From the NCBI GenBank assembly GCA_003991915.1, contig RQTK01001081.1:99916-163915 (forward strand): DNA of 64,000 bases, given 5' to 3'. The DNA comes from Elysia chlorotica (lineage: Eukaryota; Mollusca; Gastropoda; Plakobranchidae). The position numbers and the translations under genes are program-made. Below, piece by piece: positions 1-37,700 of this stretch; position 1 is the stretch's first letter, and each line of letters opens with the position of its first letter. The notes beneath the pieces are model-generated. The model ran no database searches. It saw only the letters and a program-made list of their open reading frames with translations, and was not told where the DNA came from.

Positions 1-65
1 CCTGTCACATATAACCTTTTGTAATCAGGAAACTAATAAGAATAACGAGAAACAAGTTAGTGCGT

Positions 66-71
66 TTTATT
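66..71 (-). terminator. candidate polyadenylation signal of the GH3 gene
   Basis: AATAAA on the minus strand, about 280 nt after the GH3 stop codon at 352-354. The distance is normal for a 3' UTR, but the hexamer is common by chance in AT-rich DNA. Confidence 0.4.
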
Positions 72-351
72 GACAAGGTTTCAGACTTTAAAATGAATCC
101 ATAAAGCATGCATATTGTCTTAGTAGAACCAGAGTTATTCAAGTGCAAAATTAGGCAAAAAATGAAATATTGGGTGTCTAGCTCTCTGCAGAGACACATT
201 CCACAGACAGTGCACTGCACCTGGCAGGCCGGACCTGACAGGTGATTGATTGCCGATCCGTAAACTAAAGGGCCACATTTCCCGTGTTTTAAACAACCGC
301 CATCAGCATTTCATGAAATTCCACATGTTAACTTGATCTGTCAGGTGATGA

Positions 352-20350
<19,999 letters not shown>

Positions 20351-22742
20351 TTTGTTCAGACAATTTGTTGCTCTTTACGTAATCACTCTCTTGAAAAAAG
20401 TCTTCAAAGAGGGAAGATAGGGCCCTTTCAGCTGAATCCCTAGGGAGGAGATGATAAATTAAATGTAAAACTGTGGGTGGATGATAATATTATTCAAACT
20501 AACACGAAAAGTATTAAAATTTATATATAATTATTTTGTCATTGCTGTAATTCACAAACCAGCTACATGCAGAATGCTAAATTTTATAGTAGAAGGAAAA
20601 AAACTGTTTGTATCACAAACTTTGCTGGATTTTAAACAGCTTAAGAAATCTGCTGAAGTCGTTATTTTAGTTTATTCTAGGGTGCATGTAGTCAGTTCGT
20701 GAATAACAGAGTGCAGGTGGTCAGCTTTTGGCATGTACATTTTGTGCCACTATTTAGCCAGTCTAGTAGCCGCTCTGTCTTGATGTCAAAGTTTGACATT
20801 GCTTGTTTGTGTGCAAAATTCATGTTTATCTTTAGGTTATGTTAAGTGAAAAAAAAAAAGAATTGTTTGATGTAAAAAAAATTGTATTTACTTTAATGCC
20901 TTTGGAGTATATTTCTGTGTAATTTTGTTGAAATTTAAAGGCACTACGTTTCACAATACAACATGATATTGGCATTTTGTGAGACGCTTGATATTGCACC
21001 TTCCCATGCCAAGGTAACTTTAGCAGACATTGATTCTATTAATTAAAAATTATTTCTCTTTTTATGATCACCAGTTAAAAATTAAAAAAAACAATTAAAA
21101 TGGTTGGGGATTCTTATGGTAGTTTAATTATTATGATTCTTTCGTTATTTCTTATTATATGTGCTTTTTTGTTTTTGTTCATGTTATAAGAAACATGATG
21201 GAAACAGGTGTGAGTGGCAAAAGTAAAATATTTAAAAAAAAACATTAATATTTCTAGTGTTTTGCTAAAAATGATTTAATAGATCTATTAAAAATATTAT
21301 TTTAGTACATGTACTTGTTCATCAAACAATCTGTCCACCACAGGCTAATGGGAGTCTGGACACAATCTCTCAAGTAATTAATCAATGAATGTTAATATTG
21401 ACACCAAACAAACACACTCACTCCCTCCCTAACATTTAAGTTACAAAGAACAGTGAATACCACTTTATTAATGTCACTGTAAAGTAGATGCTTATAGATT
21501 AGCATTTCAGTTCTATTGAGACTGAAGCTGCTTATTTTTTTCCTTTTCCATTTTACATCAGCTTGAATACAGCAGCTGTGCGTCCTTCAAATTCAGTCAA
21601 ATTTGTTTTAGCTCCTGCCCGTACACGACAACTCACGAAGCTCATTTCTGTTAATGAGCTATAAGAATTGTTTACTGCATATAGGCTATGTTATTGTTAA
21701 AGCATTCTTTCGACGTCTTAAACAAAACATGTATGGAAATTTATCTTCTAAAAAACAATTTTGAAAAAAGCTGTCTGTTTTACTTCCTAGTTTTGTAGAA
21801 GAGCCTTTGTCCATATAGAGTTTTTGGGAATATAGCTGCAAGCATCTTTGTTAGAGTGTAACTTCAAGATCTATGGTTAATTTTCTAGTTTGCTCTAACA
21901 AACATTTACTCTTTTCTCTGTCACCAGTTTTGACATCCTATACAGCTTATTTGCTATCTTGGTGGATGAAACTGATTTGTTGGCCTATGAAATATAAAAT
22001 AAAAATAACACTGGTCTATGACAGGACAAAATAAAGCCAGGTCAAGTATTCTATCTAGTATATATAAAAATTATAATAAAGAGTACTATTTATTTTATCA
22101 GTTATCACAGCTCCCTTTTCTTCTACAGCAACCCAAACTGAGTTTGCTTTATAATTTAATGCCTCTGTAAGCTTTCCTCGGCCTAAATAAACATCAAATC
22201 ACTTGTAAATGATGAATACAATAATTCCTTTATAGACGTTTGATATGATCATAAGAAGTTTGCATGGTATGATGGCTGGATTCAAAACAGCGCCATGGTC
22301 AGCCGCGTCCTTGGAGTTGTCCAGCGTGAGCAAAAATGTTTTCTAGGTTTGTCTTAAATGATAATTTAACCTACTGATGAGACTATTATCTAGATTAAAA
22401 TCAAATCTAAAGTATGGCTTTAACATCGACCAGCTGATAGGTTTTAACCACAGAGGTCTATTAATAGCACTAGACATCTGTGTTTTCAACGAAGTTCAGG
22501 AGAACCATAGACATATAACTACCCCTAGACCGCTTACAAAGAAATGGCGGCCCGCTTCCGGGCATATCAGCGCGCTAGCTTGCGGTGTCTGTGGGTTGTA
22601 GAGGGTGGGCAGTCAGCAACTGGGGGCAGGAACTACCATTTACGAACCCAGGGAAATAGATAAATAATAGGAAAATGTTGACACCGGTGCTCTCTGGAGG
22701 GTTTTATTTACTTTTAAATGGCAATTTTTATAAGTATTTTAG
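20351..22742. other. intergenic region upstream of the GH3 gene
   Basis: AT-rich, with no gene recognised. At 22544-22663 there is a CpG-containing patch with ATGGCGGC, CTTCCGG and GCGCGC motifs and a 39-codon open frame; it could be a promoter or 5' UTR but nothing proves it. Confidence 0.5.
22544..22575 (+). promoter_or_regulatory. possible core promoter patch (YY1-like and ETS-like sites)
   Basis: ATGGCGGC (22544-22551, YY1-like) and CTTCCGG (22555-22561, ETS-like) lie close together, followed by GCGCGC. This pairing is common at animal housekeeping promoters. It lies 2.2 kb upstream of the GH3 start codon and just before the assembly gap, so the transcript it would serve is unknown. Confidence 0.25.
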
Positions 22743-22759
22743 CATTATTATTATTATTA

Positions 22760-22797
<38 letters not shown>

Positions 22798-23062
22798 GNN
22801 NNNNNNNNNNNNNNNNNNNNNNNNNNNNNNNNNNNNNNNNNNNNNNNNNNNNNNNNNNNNNNNNNNNNNNNNNNNNNNNNNNNNNNNNNNNNNNNNNNNN
22901 NNNNNNNNNNNNNNNNNNNNNNNNNNNNNNNNNNNNNNNNNNNNNNNNNNNNNNNNNNNNNNNNNNNNNNNNNNNNNNNNNNNNNNNNNNNNNNNNNNNN
23001 NNNNNNNNNNNNNNNNNNNNNNNNNNNNNNNNNNNNNNNNNNNNNNNNNNNNNNNNNNNNNN

Positions 23063-23138
<76 letters not shown>
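22743..23138 (+). repeat. (ATT)n microsatellite with assembly gap 22799-23062
   Basis: Nearly pure ATT triplets on both sides of 264 N. The run of N is a scaffold gap inside the microsatellite, so its true length is unknown. Confidence 0.95.
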
Positions 23139-23140
<2 letters not shown>

Positions 23141-23233
23141 AAGAAAAGGAAGGAAATGATAGAGAGGATATAAATTTATTAATCTATAAAGGAAACAAGG
23201 ACAGCATAAATTCGCGAGGGTGTATTACAATTA

Positions 23234-23512
23234 TTATTGTATTTTAATCCAGTTGTTACTGATGAAGGAAGAGGATCTGTTTGGTGAGTTTGTGTCTTAG
23301 AGATCCTTTGTTCTGTCTGGCGAAGCATTGTGTAACAAAGTTGCCAGTTTAAGCTCTGGTTGGTTACATACATGGATGTGCTCATCGTGTAACATTGTTT
23401 TGTAACATTATAGGCATAGGCCCGCTAGGCCTACCCTAGCGCATCATGCCTTAGCGCATCAAAGGACTGACGCGTGGTAACAGATTGATTTCTATTAATA
23501 GAAATCTGTAAT
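23234..23512 (+). repeat. dispersed repeat ending in a 20-bp palindrome, copy 1
   Basis: Reverse-complement similarity to 63557-63840, including 'gtaacattgttttgtaacat', 'ggcataggcccgctaggcct' and the perfect palindrome at 23487-23506 (GATTTCTATTAATAGAAATC). Non-coding, probably a non-autonomous mobile element. Confidence 0.75.
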
Positions 23513-23674
23513 AAACGACGACGACGATGAAGCTGATGGAAATGTTGACTTTCTTGTATTACCAACTGGGGCTAAATGTACATGTTTCTTTTGTCTGTAC
23601 TTTTATCGCCATTCTTAATCATAAGAACTAATGTGTTTGAAGTTACTGTGATAACTGATTTTGATAATGAATCC

Positions 23675-23680
<6 letters not shown>

Positions 23681-23733
<53 letters not shown>
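23681..23733 (+). repeat. (GA)n microsatellite
   Basis: About 26 uninterrupted GA units in the intergenic region. Confidence 0.95.
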
Positions 23734-23737
<4 letters not shown>

Positions 23738-24153
23738 TAAAGAAAATGACAAAAGACATATAAAAATGTAGCTGGATGTTAAAGAGGGAATGCGACATAG
23801 AGCAAGTGTCTAAAATTCATGATTTGGCTATCAAGGCAAGTCTGCACATCACTTTGCATCGTGGCTGTAGTTCTACTTTTCACGTTAGACTTTCTGTTTT
23901 TATTACAATATAGGTCCACTAAAATAATTCCTTTACACTTGATTTTAATATTTGATTTATAGGCATACGATATGCTGATAACAATTAAGTTATATAAGTA
24001 GAAGTGGTTTATATAGCTATAATTTACAGCCGCAATCAGAGTCATTACAAGTTTTAAAAAATGGGACTGCAATTTCTTAGACTGACACTGCATATATTTT
24101 TTTAAGATAACACTGAATGACCAACCATCAATTGCTTCAATTATATTAAGCAA

Positions 24154-27100
24154 TTAAGCAGTTATACATTTTTACGGCTTGCAATGAATGTATGTAAACC
24201 TGATAAAGCTGTCAATTTTTTTTCTTATTTTAAAGTAACTAAATGTCTTCCTCGCTATTTATTTGGAATGGAAGTTGTATTTGACTAAACATTTGAAGTC
24301 CAATTAAAGTGATTACTACAAAAAAATATAATATTTTATTTTGAAAGATGTAGATGAAAAGGGATACAAACAATTACACACTCTCAAATATCTTAAATGA
24401 TATTGCATAGTCAAACAGCTACACATTTAATACAGCCAATTTCTAATTTGAGTCATAGAGCACATGATAACAGCAACACAAAATTAACCATGATGAATAA
24501 AAAGTTAACATCAATCATTCTCACAGACTTCCTGAAACTTCAATGCTAATGTAACTGATACAGTGATACAAGTGCATGAAGCCATTGGATACATTTTCTA
24601 TGAAATATACATGTAACATGAAAATAGGGGCCTATAAGTATAAAAGTAAAATTTACTATTATATATAAAGTTCATTTTTTAAAATTAGAATAGGAATCAC
24701 ATAGGAAAAAGTGCAGACAGGCGCATTGTACAAAGAGGTTTAAAAGTATATATATATATAATAGTGGGACAAAAATATGTTTATAATGCATATCTGGTAT
24801 ATATAGTTTTTATTATGCTTAATGTTATTTAAGAAACATTATAATGCTCAAAAGCTAAACTTTATGATTGAGTAATGTCTTCGTGCCATTGGATTTTTCT
24901 CTCTCATAGTCATATATTCCACTTACATTTTAGATATTTTCAATGAGCTCCGTTCTTAAGTGGGTCCTATATCAAAATGCAAGTGATATTTCGTTTTAAT
25001 GCAAAAAATTAAATCTAACTAAACTTTCAGATTAGAAATGGGTCTATATTAGGTTTTGGCTTTATCTTAAATACTTGTGTCCAATATATATAGCTAAAAG
25101 AAGAAAATACAACAGTTTTATAGATTATCTCACAAGTAGCAAAAATGACCATTGCCAAAATTCTAGCATCATGACGAAATGACTATTTGTGAAATTGAGG
25201 CAAGATTAAATGATGTGGAGCACCATTGAACTACCATAGTTTATCATACTTTATACAAATCTAGATGACCCTGTGAGTTATTTGGTTAAAAAAATAATTG
25301 ACATTGCTTCGTTACCAAAATAAATGGATAAAGCAAATTATGTTGAGAAAACAAAATAGTACTTACCAAAATGCACACATAAATATGTAGTCATTGGATA
25401 TACATTTGCATTCTTATGTATTTCATGTTTTAAATGCTAGATAAAGTCGTTACTGGTTCGTAGTATTTTACTGCACCTAGCAGTCTCTTTCCTAAATAAA
25501 GATTCCTCGGTTCAAAGATTAAATACATACTGTTAGTGATAAAGATTCCTAGTTGAAATTGTCACAAATGACTGATTCTATACATTATTCCTATTAATAA
25601 TAACAAAACAAAAAAGTAAATATATTTAACTATATTGCTGTGCAATATACACACAAAAAAAGAATACCCCTATTAAATTTATCACTGCTAATGACTTTTT
25701 CAAGGCACACAAGAGATAGGGCAAATGGGTTTAGAGAAAAATGTTTGCCTAACTCGCCTCGATGAGCCATTTATTGCTAAGTTACTAAATGGTAAGATAA
25801 AATAAAAATATTCATCATCTTTAAATATATAAATCGGTTTGAGATCTTCCTTCAATCCTTGTATGATTATATTTGGAGAAGAAAATGTCCATTTATTATG
25901 ACAATAAAAAGTTTGAATACTATCTTTCCTTTTTCTTGTTGGATGAGTAAAGTAGTCATACTGTTTCCTATCATACAAAAAAATAACAGTATGAATTAAA
26001 GAAAAAAATCACCGCAATTTTCATGGAATACAATATCCAGAAATATAAAAATATCTTACACATTTTTCAAGAATTTCATTGACTCAATATAATATGCACT
26101 GTCATGCAAATTCAATCTAAAATTTATGTCTTCCTTATGTAATTAAAGATTATCACACCAGTCTTAAAATGTTCAAGTATTTAAAACTGCTACATCATCA
26201 AAAAAATAATAAAAAATGACTGAAGAATTGAGCTTAGACTTAGAAGACTATCTATGCAGGTCACTTCATGTCGTACAACAGAACACTTTTAATTTATTCA
26301 AATATCATCATTAGATTACAATTTAGAACTATTTAGAACTTGCAAATCGATTCTAAATATTTCAAAACAAGATCAATTTAGACTCTGTGGATATGGCCTT
26401 TTAAAAATTGCTGAGGGATATTAATTATTTGATGTGAAGAAAATTACATTGATTTGTTACCTTCATGTAAATCTTATTATAAATGAAAAGCTAATATACC
26501 TAATTTTTTTTAAAATGACATAATTGCTGGTTAAAAGAAATAGTTAATGTTTAAGTTTAGGTGATTAAAAACATATTAAACATCAAACTATGGAAATTTC
26601 AAGTTTTTATGGGTTAAGTATTATCTATTAAATTTTAAAATTTTAAAAGTTTTCATGAAATTATGGTCAGTGATTATGAAAAAAAGGTTTCTAAGCTTAA
26701 CATAAAATTCCTTTGTATACTTTTTACTCCCTTCCACGGCAATTGTCAATGAAACGCTATAAATAATGGAGTGGTTTTTTTTAATCCAAATCTCTTTGAT
26801 TTAAAATAAAATTATAAATGAAATAATTATTTGGTAATCCATAAGGCTAAAATTGATTCAACTTGCTGAAACACACTTATGAAAAAATTAATGGTCATTA
26901 TCTATATGAAATGGGAACCCAATGTATTATCTACTATAATTTATCTCAAGTAAAAACTATTTGTTTATTGTATGATATAGCCGTTAAAAAATCTGCGACA
27001 TTTAATTTTTCTGAAAATGAGAAATCTTTCTTCCCTCTGATCCACATTCAATTAAAAAAAACACAAAGATTTTTTAAAATCTGTAGAACAATAAATATTT

Positions 27101-27469
27101 CATAACGATGAAGGCATGTATATTTTGCTTACTTAACAAATAAATTTTCAGCAATTTAAAAACAAAATTTATACTAAAAAAACTAGTATTTTTAGTTGAG
27201 AATTTTAATTTGAAAAAAAAAAAAGAAAGAGAATGACACCACAAATTGGAAGCTTCTTGATGATACAAACTAGATTACTATAAACATACGCAGTTATGTT
27301 TATGTAATTTTCACATTTATACCATCATATTTCTAATTTTCACATTTATACCATCATATTTCTAGGCTATGATAATGTTGTCTGCATATAAGATTCCCAA
27401 CTAAGATGACAAGCATACAAATTATGCTTTATCTGGCGGTTTCTCCTGACATCAGGTATTGTTTAGTGC
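24154..27469. other. AT-rich region after the TMEM179-like stop, possible long 3' UTR
   Basis: No coding exon or recognisable transposon is seen over 3.3 kb, which is unusual in this window. It directly follows, on the minus strand, the stop codon at 27470. A minus-strand AATAAA lies at 26964-26969 (about 500 nt after the stop), with others further on. Much of it could be 3' UTR, but this is inference. A 29-bp direct tandem duplication (starting 'taattttcacatttatacc') occupies about 27307-27364. Confidence 0.35.
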
Positions 27470-32472
<5,003 letters not shown>

Positions 32473-33289
32473 GATGGTGGCCTCTCACTGTTTTCTAAAT
32501 GACACCAAACAAACGGAAATTAGATAAATAATGTGGAGATTGTAAAATTTTGGGTGAACAAATTTCATCATGATCATTACCATAATCTGATATAATCTCT
32601 GAGTGGCATGCCACACTCCCTGTTCTGGACTTACACTGTAGGGCCTACATATGCATTCCTAAAGTTTCCTGCCCCTCCACCTCCAGTCTTTTACATCATA
32701 ATTCTTAGAAATCAAACTGGCGCGATATTGGGTGTCTTTCGCTTAAAGGTTTTGATTGTGGATGCTTTTATTTTTTCAATTTCTTCAAGAGGAATTTATG
32801 AAGTTCATTTTAATCTATTTTATGGTTCATATCTACAACATAATAAGTTGAACTTTGTTCTGGTTTTAAAAAAACTCATCTAGCCCACAGCTGTTAAAAG
32901 GTGAAAGAAAAATAAATTCTGATGAATAAATTTACGAAAATATCAACTTCTTCAAAATGCTTAATGTGATAACGGATTTTGATAATGAATCCAACATCAT
33001 TCAACATTACAATGCGTTACACAGTTTTGCCTGATAGTGATATCAGAAAATAAAGCATATTGTGGTCTTCATTTAATTGTTTTCAAACAATATCATCAAT
33101 GCCGCCTAGGTACAGGCTAGTTGACAAAAAACTTAAAGATCTATAAATAATAAAGTTTGCAAGCATAGCAACCTTAAAGTTTAAACTTTAGGTTTATTTC
33201 CAATATATTTTTTTTTGGTAAAGTAAAATACATAAGCCTACTGAAATGTGCGATAGGTTGGATTTTGGAAGTGTCCAAGACAGCCACAT
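32473..33289. other. upstream flank of the TMEM179-like gene
   Basis: AT-rich, with no coding sequence or clear promoter element recognised. It separates the start codon from the 49-bp minisatellite. Confidence 0.4.
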
Positions 33290-34290
33290 TAACCCTCGTT
33301 TGGAGTGGTGCTACAGCACAAAGCAACATCACCAACTAAGGTCTCGGAAGGTGCAGCATTACAAAGCAATGACACCATCACCAACTAAGGTCTCGGAAGG
33401 TGCAGCATTACAAAGCATTGACATCATCACCAACTAAGGTCTCGGAAGGTGCAGCATTACAGAGCAATGAGATCATAACCAACTAAGGTGTCGGAAGGTG
33501 CAGCATTACAGAGCAATGACATCATCACCAACTAAGGTGTCGGAAGGTGCAGCATTACAAAGCATTGACATCATCACCAACTAAGGTCTCGGAAGGTGCA
33601 GCATTACAGAGCAATAACATCATCACCAACTAAGGTGTCGGAAGGTGCAGCATTATAAAGCAATGACATCATAACCAACTAAGGTCTCGGAAGGTGCAGC
33701 ATTACAAAGCAATGACATCATCACCAACTAAAGTCTCGGAAGGTGCAGCATTATAAAGCATTGACTTCATCTCCAACTAAGGTCTCGGAAGGTGCAGCAT
33801 TATAAAGCATTGACTTCATCTCCAACTAAGGTCTCAGAAGGTACAGAATTACAAAGCATTGACACCATCAACCAAGGTATCTGGAGGTGCAGCAGCCCCA
33901 AGCACTGACAGCATCGTCGAGCAAGGTATCGGAAGGTGCAGCAGCGCAAGGCATTGACAGTTTCACCAACCAAGGTGTTGTGAGGTGCAGCATAACAAAG
34001 CACTGACATCATCACCAACTAAAGTGTTGGGAAGTACAGCAGCCCGAAGCACTGACAGCATCGTCAACCAAGGAATCGGGAGGTGCAGCAGCGCAAGGCA
34101 TTGACAGTTTCACCAACCAAGGTGTTGTGAGGTACAGCATCATTAACCGAGGTGTCGGGAGGTTTAGCAGCACATAGCATTGACAGCATCACCAAGGTGT
34201 CGGGAGGAGCACAACGCATTGACTGGTTGACAGGATCGCTAACCGAGGTACGGAAGGTGCAGTAGCACCAACCAAGGTGCAGAGCCACAA
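33290..34290 (+). repeat. 49-bp minisatellite, about 20 copies
   Basis: The unit core 'caactaaggtctcggaaggt' followed by 'gcagcatta' recurs every 49 bp with little divergence from 33330 to 33840. It then decays to variable-length units to about 34290. Since 49 is not a multiple of three and frames are not kept, it is not coding. Confidence 0.93.
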
Positions 34291-35109
34291 AGCAAAGTGT
34301 ATAGAAAGGCAGATTATACCTTCAAGGCGGACAAGCCAAAAGTCTTCAGCCGTGACAGATACAAAGATAAAATGAACAGCTCAATAATGGTAGTCGAGGA
34401 CTGCAGCAGCTACATAATAAACAACCCAACATTCGAGGGGCAAAGAATAAACAGAAAAACAGTCGAGGGTTGCAGGGGCGACAGAATGGACAGTCCGAAA
34501 AAAAAATACACGATCAAGAAAAATCAAAATACATGAGGAAAAAGCCCTTTTTTCTTTCTTTAACTCAGCATGCATTTAATAAGAAAACAAATATGGAACA
34601 AATGTTACCATTATCTGGTTATGTCCACTCCTTTATAGTTATATACGACTATGGCGAAACAAAATACTAGAATGATCCTTGAACTCCCCTCTGCGCAGAA
34701 AAAGTGAAAGAATTTCTCTTTTATCTCAATCTTTGAGTCTATATGTATTTACTGGGCATACCGGCGCTATAAGTTTACAAATTTTTCTCAGTCGACGTAA
34801 AGGTAGAGGCAGACATACAAAAATGGTCTTAATTACCCTAAAAGACTCCAAAGTAAACAGATCAGGACTTTCTAAATCACCAGGGCTGTACTAGATACGC
34901 ACAGTATCGAATAGGTTGTCTTCAGAACATAAATAAAAAAGGCAGTCAAAGTCGCCAGGTTCATTGGCATTGTTGACGAAAGGCATTAACATCGGAGAAC
35001 TACATGACTCTACTAAACGTTGAGAGATGAGTGCGAAAAATCAACATGTTACCGATGCGGCACTTCCAAATAAAACTACTAAGAGTGAACTCACGTAACG
35101 GCTAAAATT

Positions 35110-35190
35110 GTCCAAAACTTTTTACTTTAACGGCACGTCAGCACGGTAACGAAAATAATGCGCGAGCTACGCAAATAACTTAATAATGTG
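35110..35190 (-). repeat. LINE 3' tail remnant
   Basis: 'ggcacgtcagcacggtaa' and 'aatgcgcgagc' resemble the tail of the LINE fragment at 13340-13860. No coding part is attached. Confidence 0.35.
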
Positions 35191-35496
35191 GTTTCCAGGA
35201 AATCTATCTTTATACTTTTTATGATAAGAACAAATACATGTATAAATCTTGCTTCAGAATTCAGTAAAAAAAATTTCAAGCAATATTATACTGTAATTCT
35301 TAAACTTTAATACATGTATCTTCAGGTTGCGGGGTAGTATAGATCAAGGTACACGCATCTTTAAAATCTGCTTCTAGTTCTAAAGAACCTGCAGTTGCAA
35401 AAGAAAAAGCAATAGGTCTACATTAATTTTAACCATGCGTCTACCACACATCATACTTGCGTCTACCACACATCATAATTGCCTCTCTTTTCCCCG

Positions 35497-35880
35497 ATTC
35501 TCTCACACGCAGATTGGGCTACACAAATTAATGTCTCACACACACGTCGTAGCTCGCATGCAAGTATGCCGTACTATTTTAACACATCCATGTTCAGTAC
35601 AATATCGATTGATCGGCTGATATTAAAAGCATTGGACATTTTGCCACTTTGTGGAACTTGTAGGTCTCTTTCACATGCACATTGGGTAGGTCTCTTTCAC
35701 ATGCACATTGGGCTACACAAATATCTCACACCAATACACACACATACACGTTGTAGCTCGCGTGCAATAGGCCGTAGTCTTATTAAACACATCCATGTTC
35801 AGTACAATATCGATTGATTGGCTGATATTAAAAGTATTGGACATTTTGCCAATTGTAGAACTTGTAGATTTGTCAGGCCA
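35497..35880 (+). repeat. ~197-bp tandem duplication
   Basis: Two units share 'attgggctacacaaa', 'gttgtagctcgc', 'ttcagtacaatatcgattga' and 'ggacattttgcca'. Between them is a further 27-bp repeat ('ggtctctttcacatgcacat'). Intergenic and non-coding. Confidence 0.85.
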
Positions 35881-36080
35881 TGCCAGCTGTGTTGCCCGCA
35901 TAGGAGATTACAGCCATGCCATGGTTATTTAGTACATTATGGGAAGACCAGATCTTTGCCCACTACATACCGCGTCTGTTTTCTCTAACCTTCTATTGTG
36001 AATTGCGGAGTCAGACAATGCCATAATAATAATAATATTTTAAACCAAGAAAAAGGAAATATTAAAAAATCGCACTCACT

Positions 36081-36083
36081 CAC

Positions 36084-36131
<48 letters not shown>

Positions 36132-36390
36132 GTTGTGTTATCTTTTTGTTGTTTTGTTGGTGGATATGGTTGATGCAACAACGCACACCGCACAAAATGC
36201 ATTATTTGAATCCGTCAAACATGCACCATTTTCAATAAAACATCAGTATAGAAGTTCAGGCTATCCAGACGGAAACGCTACTACAGGATAAAATAATATC
36301 ACGGCCTTTGGAGACCCGAGAAGACAAAAAATCCGCATGATGGCCGGATTGATTCGCAACCACTTAAAAAAACACCAACAAAACAAAACA

Positions 36391-36431
<41 letters not shown>

Positions 36432-36452
36432 GCACACACACACACACACACA
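36081..36452 (+). repeat. microsatellites: (CT)n, (AAT)n, (CA)n
   Basis: (CT)n at about 36081-36131, (AAT)n at about 36391-36427 and (CA)n at about 36434-36452, separated by ordinary intergenic sequence. Confidence 0.9.
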
Positions 36453-36499
36453 CAAACTAAACAGGAACAAAAAGGCAGTTGCGTGGAAAAATTGTGTCA

Positions 36500-37442
36500 A
36501 AGCAAAGGGAACGATGAACCCGTTGTACACCGATGTTTTTTTGTGTTGTGGGTTTTGTTTTGTCCATGAACATGTTGCGTTAAGGCGGTGTCAGATCGTG
36601 TCATTCTCAGCACGGTGTGTTGGTTTTTGCTTATATAAATTATTAGTCTGATTGTGTAACTGAAGCAGACAGACAAAAGCAGAAAGGGCTACGGAACGCA
36701 CATGTATAACTGTTGCGAATCAAACCATAGTATTTATTTTGAATACACCAAGTATGTGTATTGAGGGTTGGGGTACCTAACAAATCAAGTTAGTCTATCC
36801 CAGAACCATACTTCATGAAATGGTACGTCACGGTGCCGCAGTGACAGCTAGATAATTATGTGTTTGTTTATTATTTCAATATACTAAACCAAAGCATGCC
36901 GCCTAACGGTACGCCCCTGGTCACAGTACCTCGCATAAGTCTCTTCTAAAAAATGGACATGTGGGTTCACAGCTCACGCTTAGAATATACATGTATGCAT
37001 TTTATTTACAAACAAATCAACATCGTTCTTTTGCCGAATGATTCCTAACAAAAAAGTTAAGGTTTAGATAGACCTGTGTCGAATATGGTAACAAAACATT
37101 AAAATTTGAATGAAAAATAAATGATAATAGTGCACAAATCATTATGATATCTGCAAAATTGAACCTTATGATAAAACAGGGTGTTGTTTAACATAATACG
37201 GAAAAAAACCCAACAACAACAAAAGAACATTGAGTTATGAATATAAAAAAGTGCAGTAAAGTTATGAAATAAATGAAAACTAGATCCGCCAATTTTCCAA
37301 ACAATTATACATGTAGTGTACATATGTGTTAATTTTTCTTAGAAGATTATGAAACATTAACACAAAAAGCAGACATCTGACATTCTTCAAGACATCTTGT
37401 GTGCAGAGACTGGTGCTAATTCGCTTCCCGAATCCTCGCTCT
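36500..37442. other. intergenic, nothing recognised
   Basis: No coding exon, RNA gene or repeat could be identified here. Confidence 0.4.
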
Positions 37443-37700
37443 TGAGTAAAGACGGATAGCCCAGTCGGCAGTGCACTGGATCAACTAACAGGCGGCCTGG
37501 GCTTCAGATTCTAATTGGTTTCCTTGTATCCATCCATAATTATCTTCGGGAAACCTCAAGGCTGTATAGTTTGGTATTAATGTTAGTTTTCGCCCATCTT
37601 CAGCGACCAAACTTAATCACGGACGGATCGCAAGACCAACATGTAACTGTAACAATTTTATGTGCAGCCACAAAAGACAAAGTCGTTGGATCCGTACTTG
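37443..37700 (+). mobile_element. degenerate tRNA-derived SINE
   Basis: A tRNA-like head ('tagcccagtcggcagtgcac' and a mutated B box 'gggcttcagattctaat') is followed by a body containing 'ggacggatcgcaagac' and 'caattttatgtgcagccaca'. Those blocks match the SINE at 15905-16180. Confidence 0.55.

Noticed and set aside
22675-23247. Long open frame of poly-Ile/Leu/Tyr across the N run
   Set aside because: It is only the ATT microsatellite and the assembly gap translated.
33800-34288. Cys-rich short frames
   Set aside because: Artefacts of the 49-bp minisatellite; the period is not a multiple of three.
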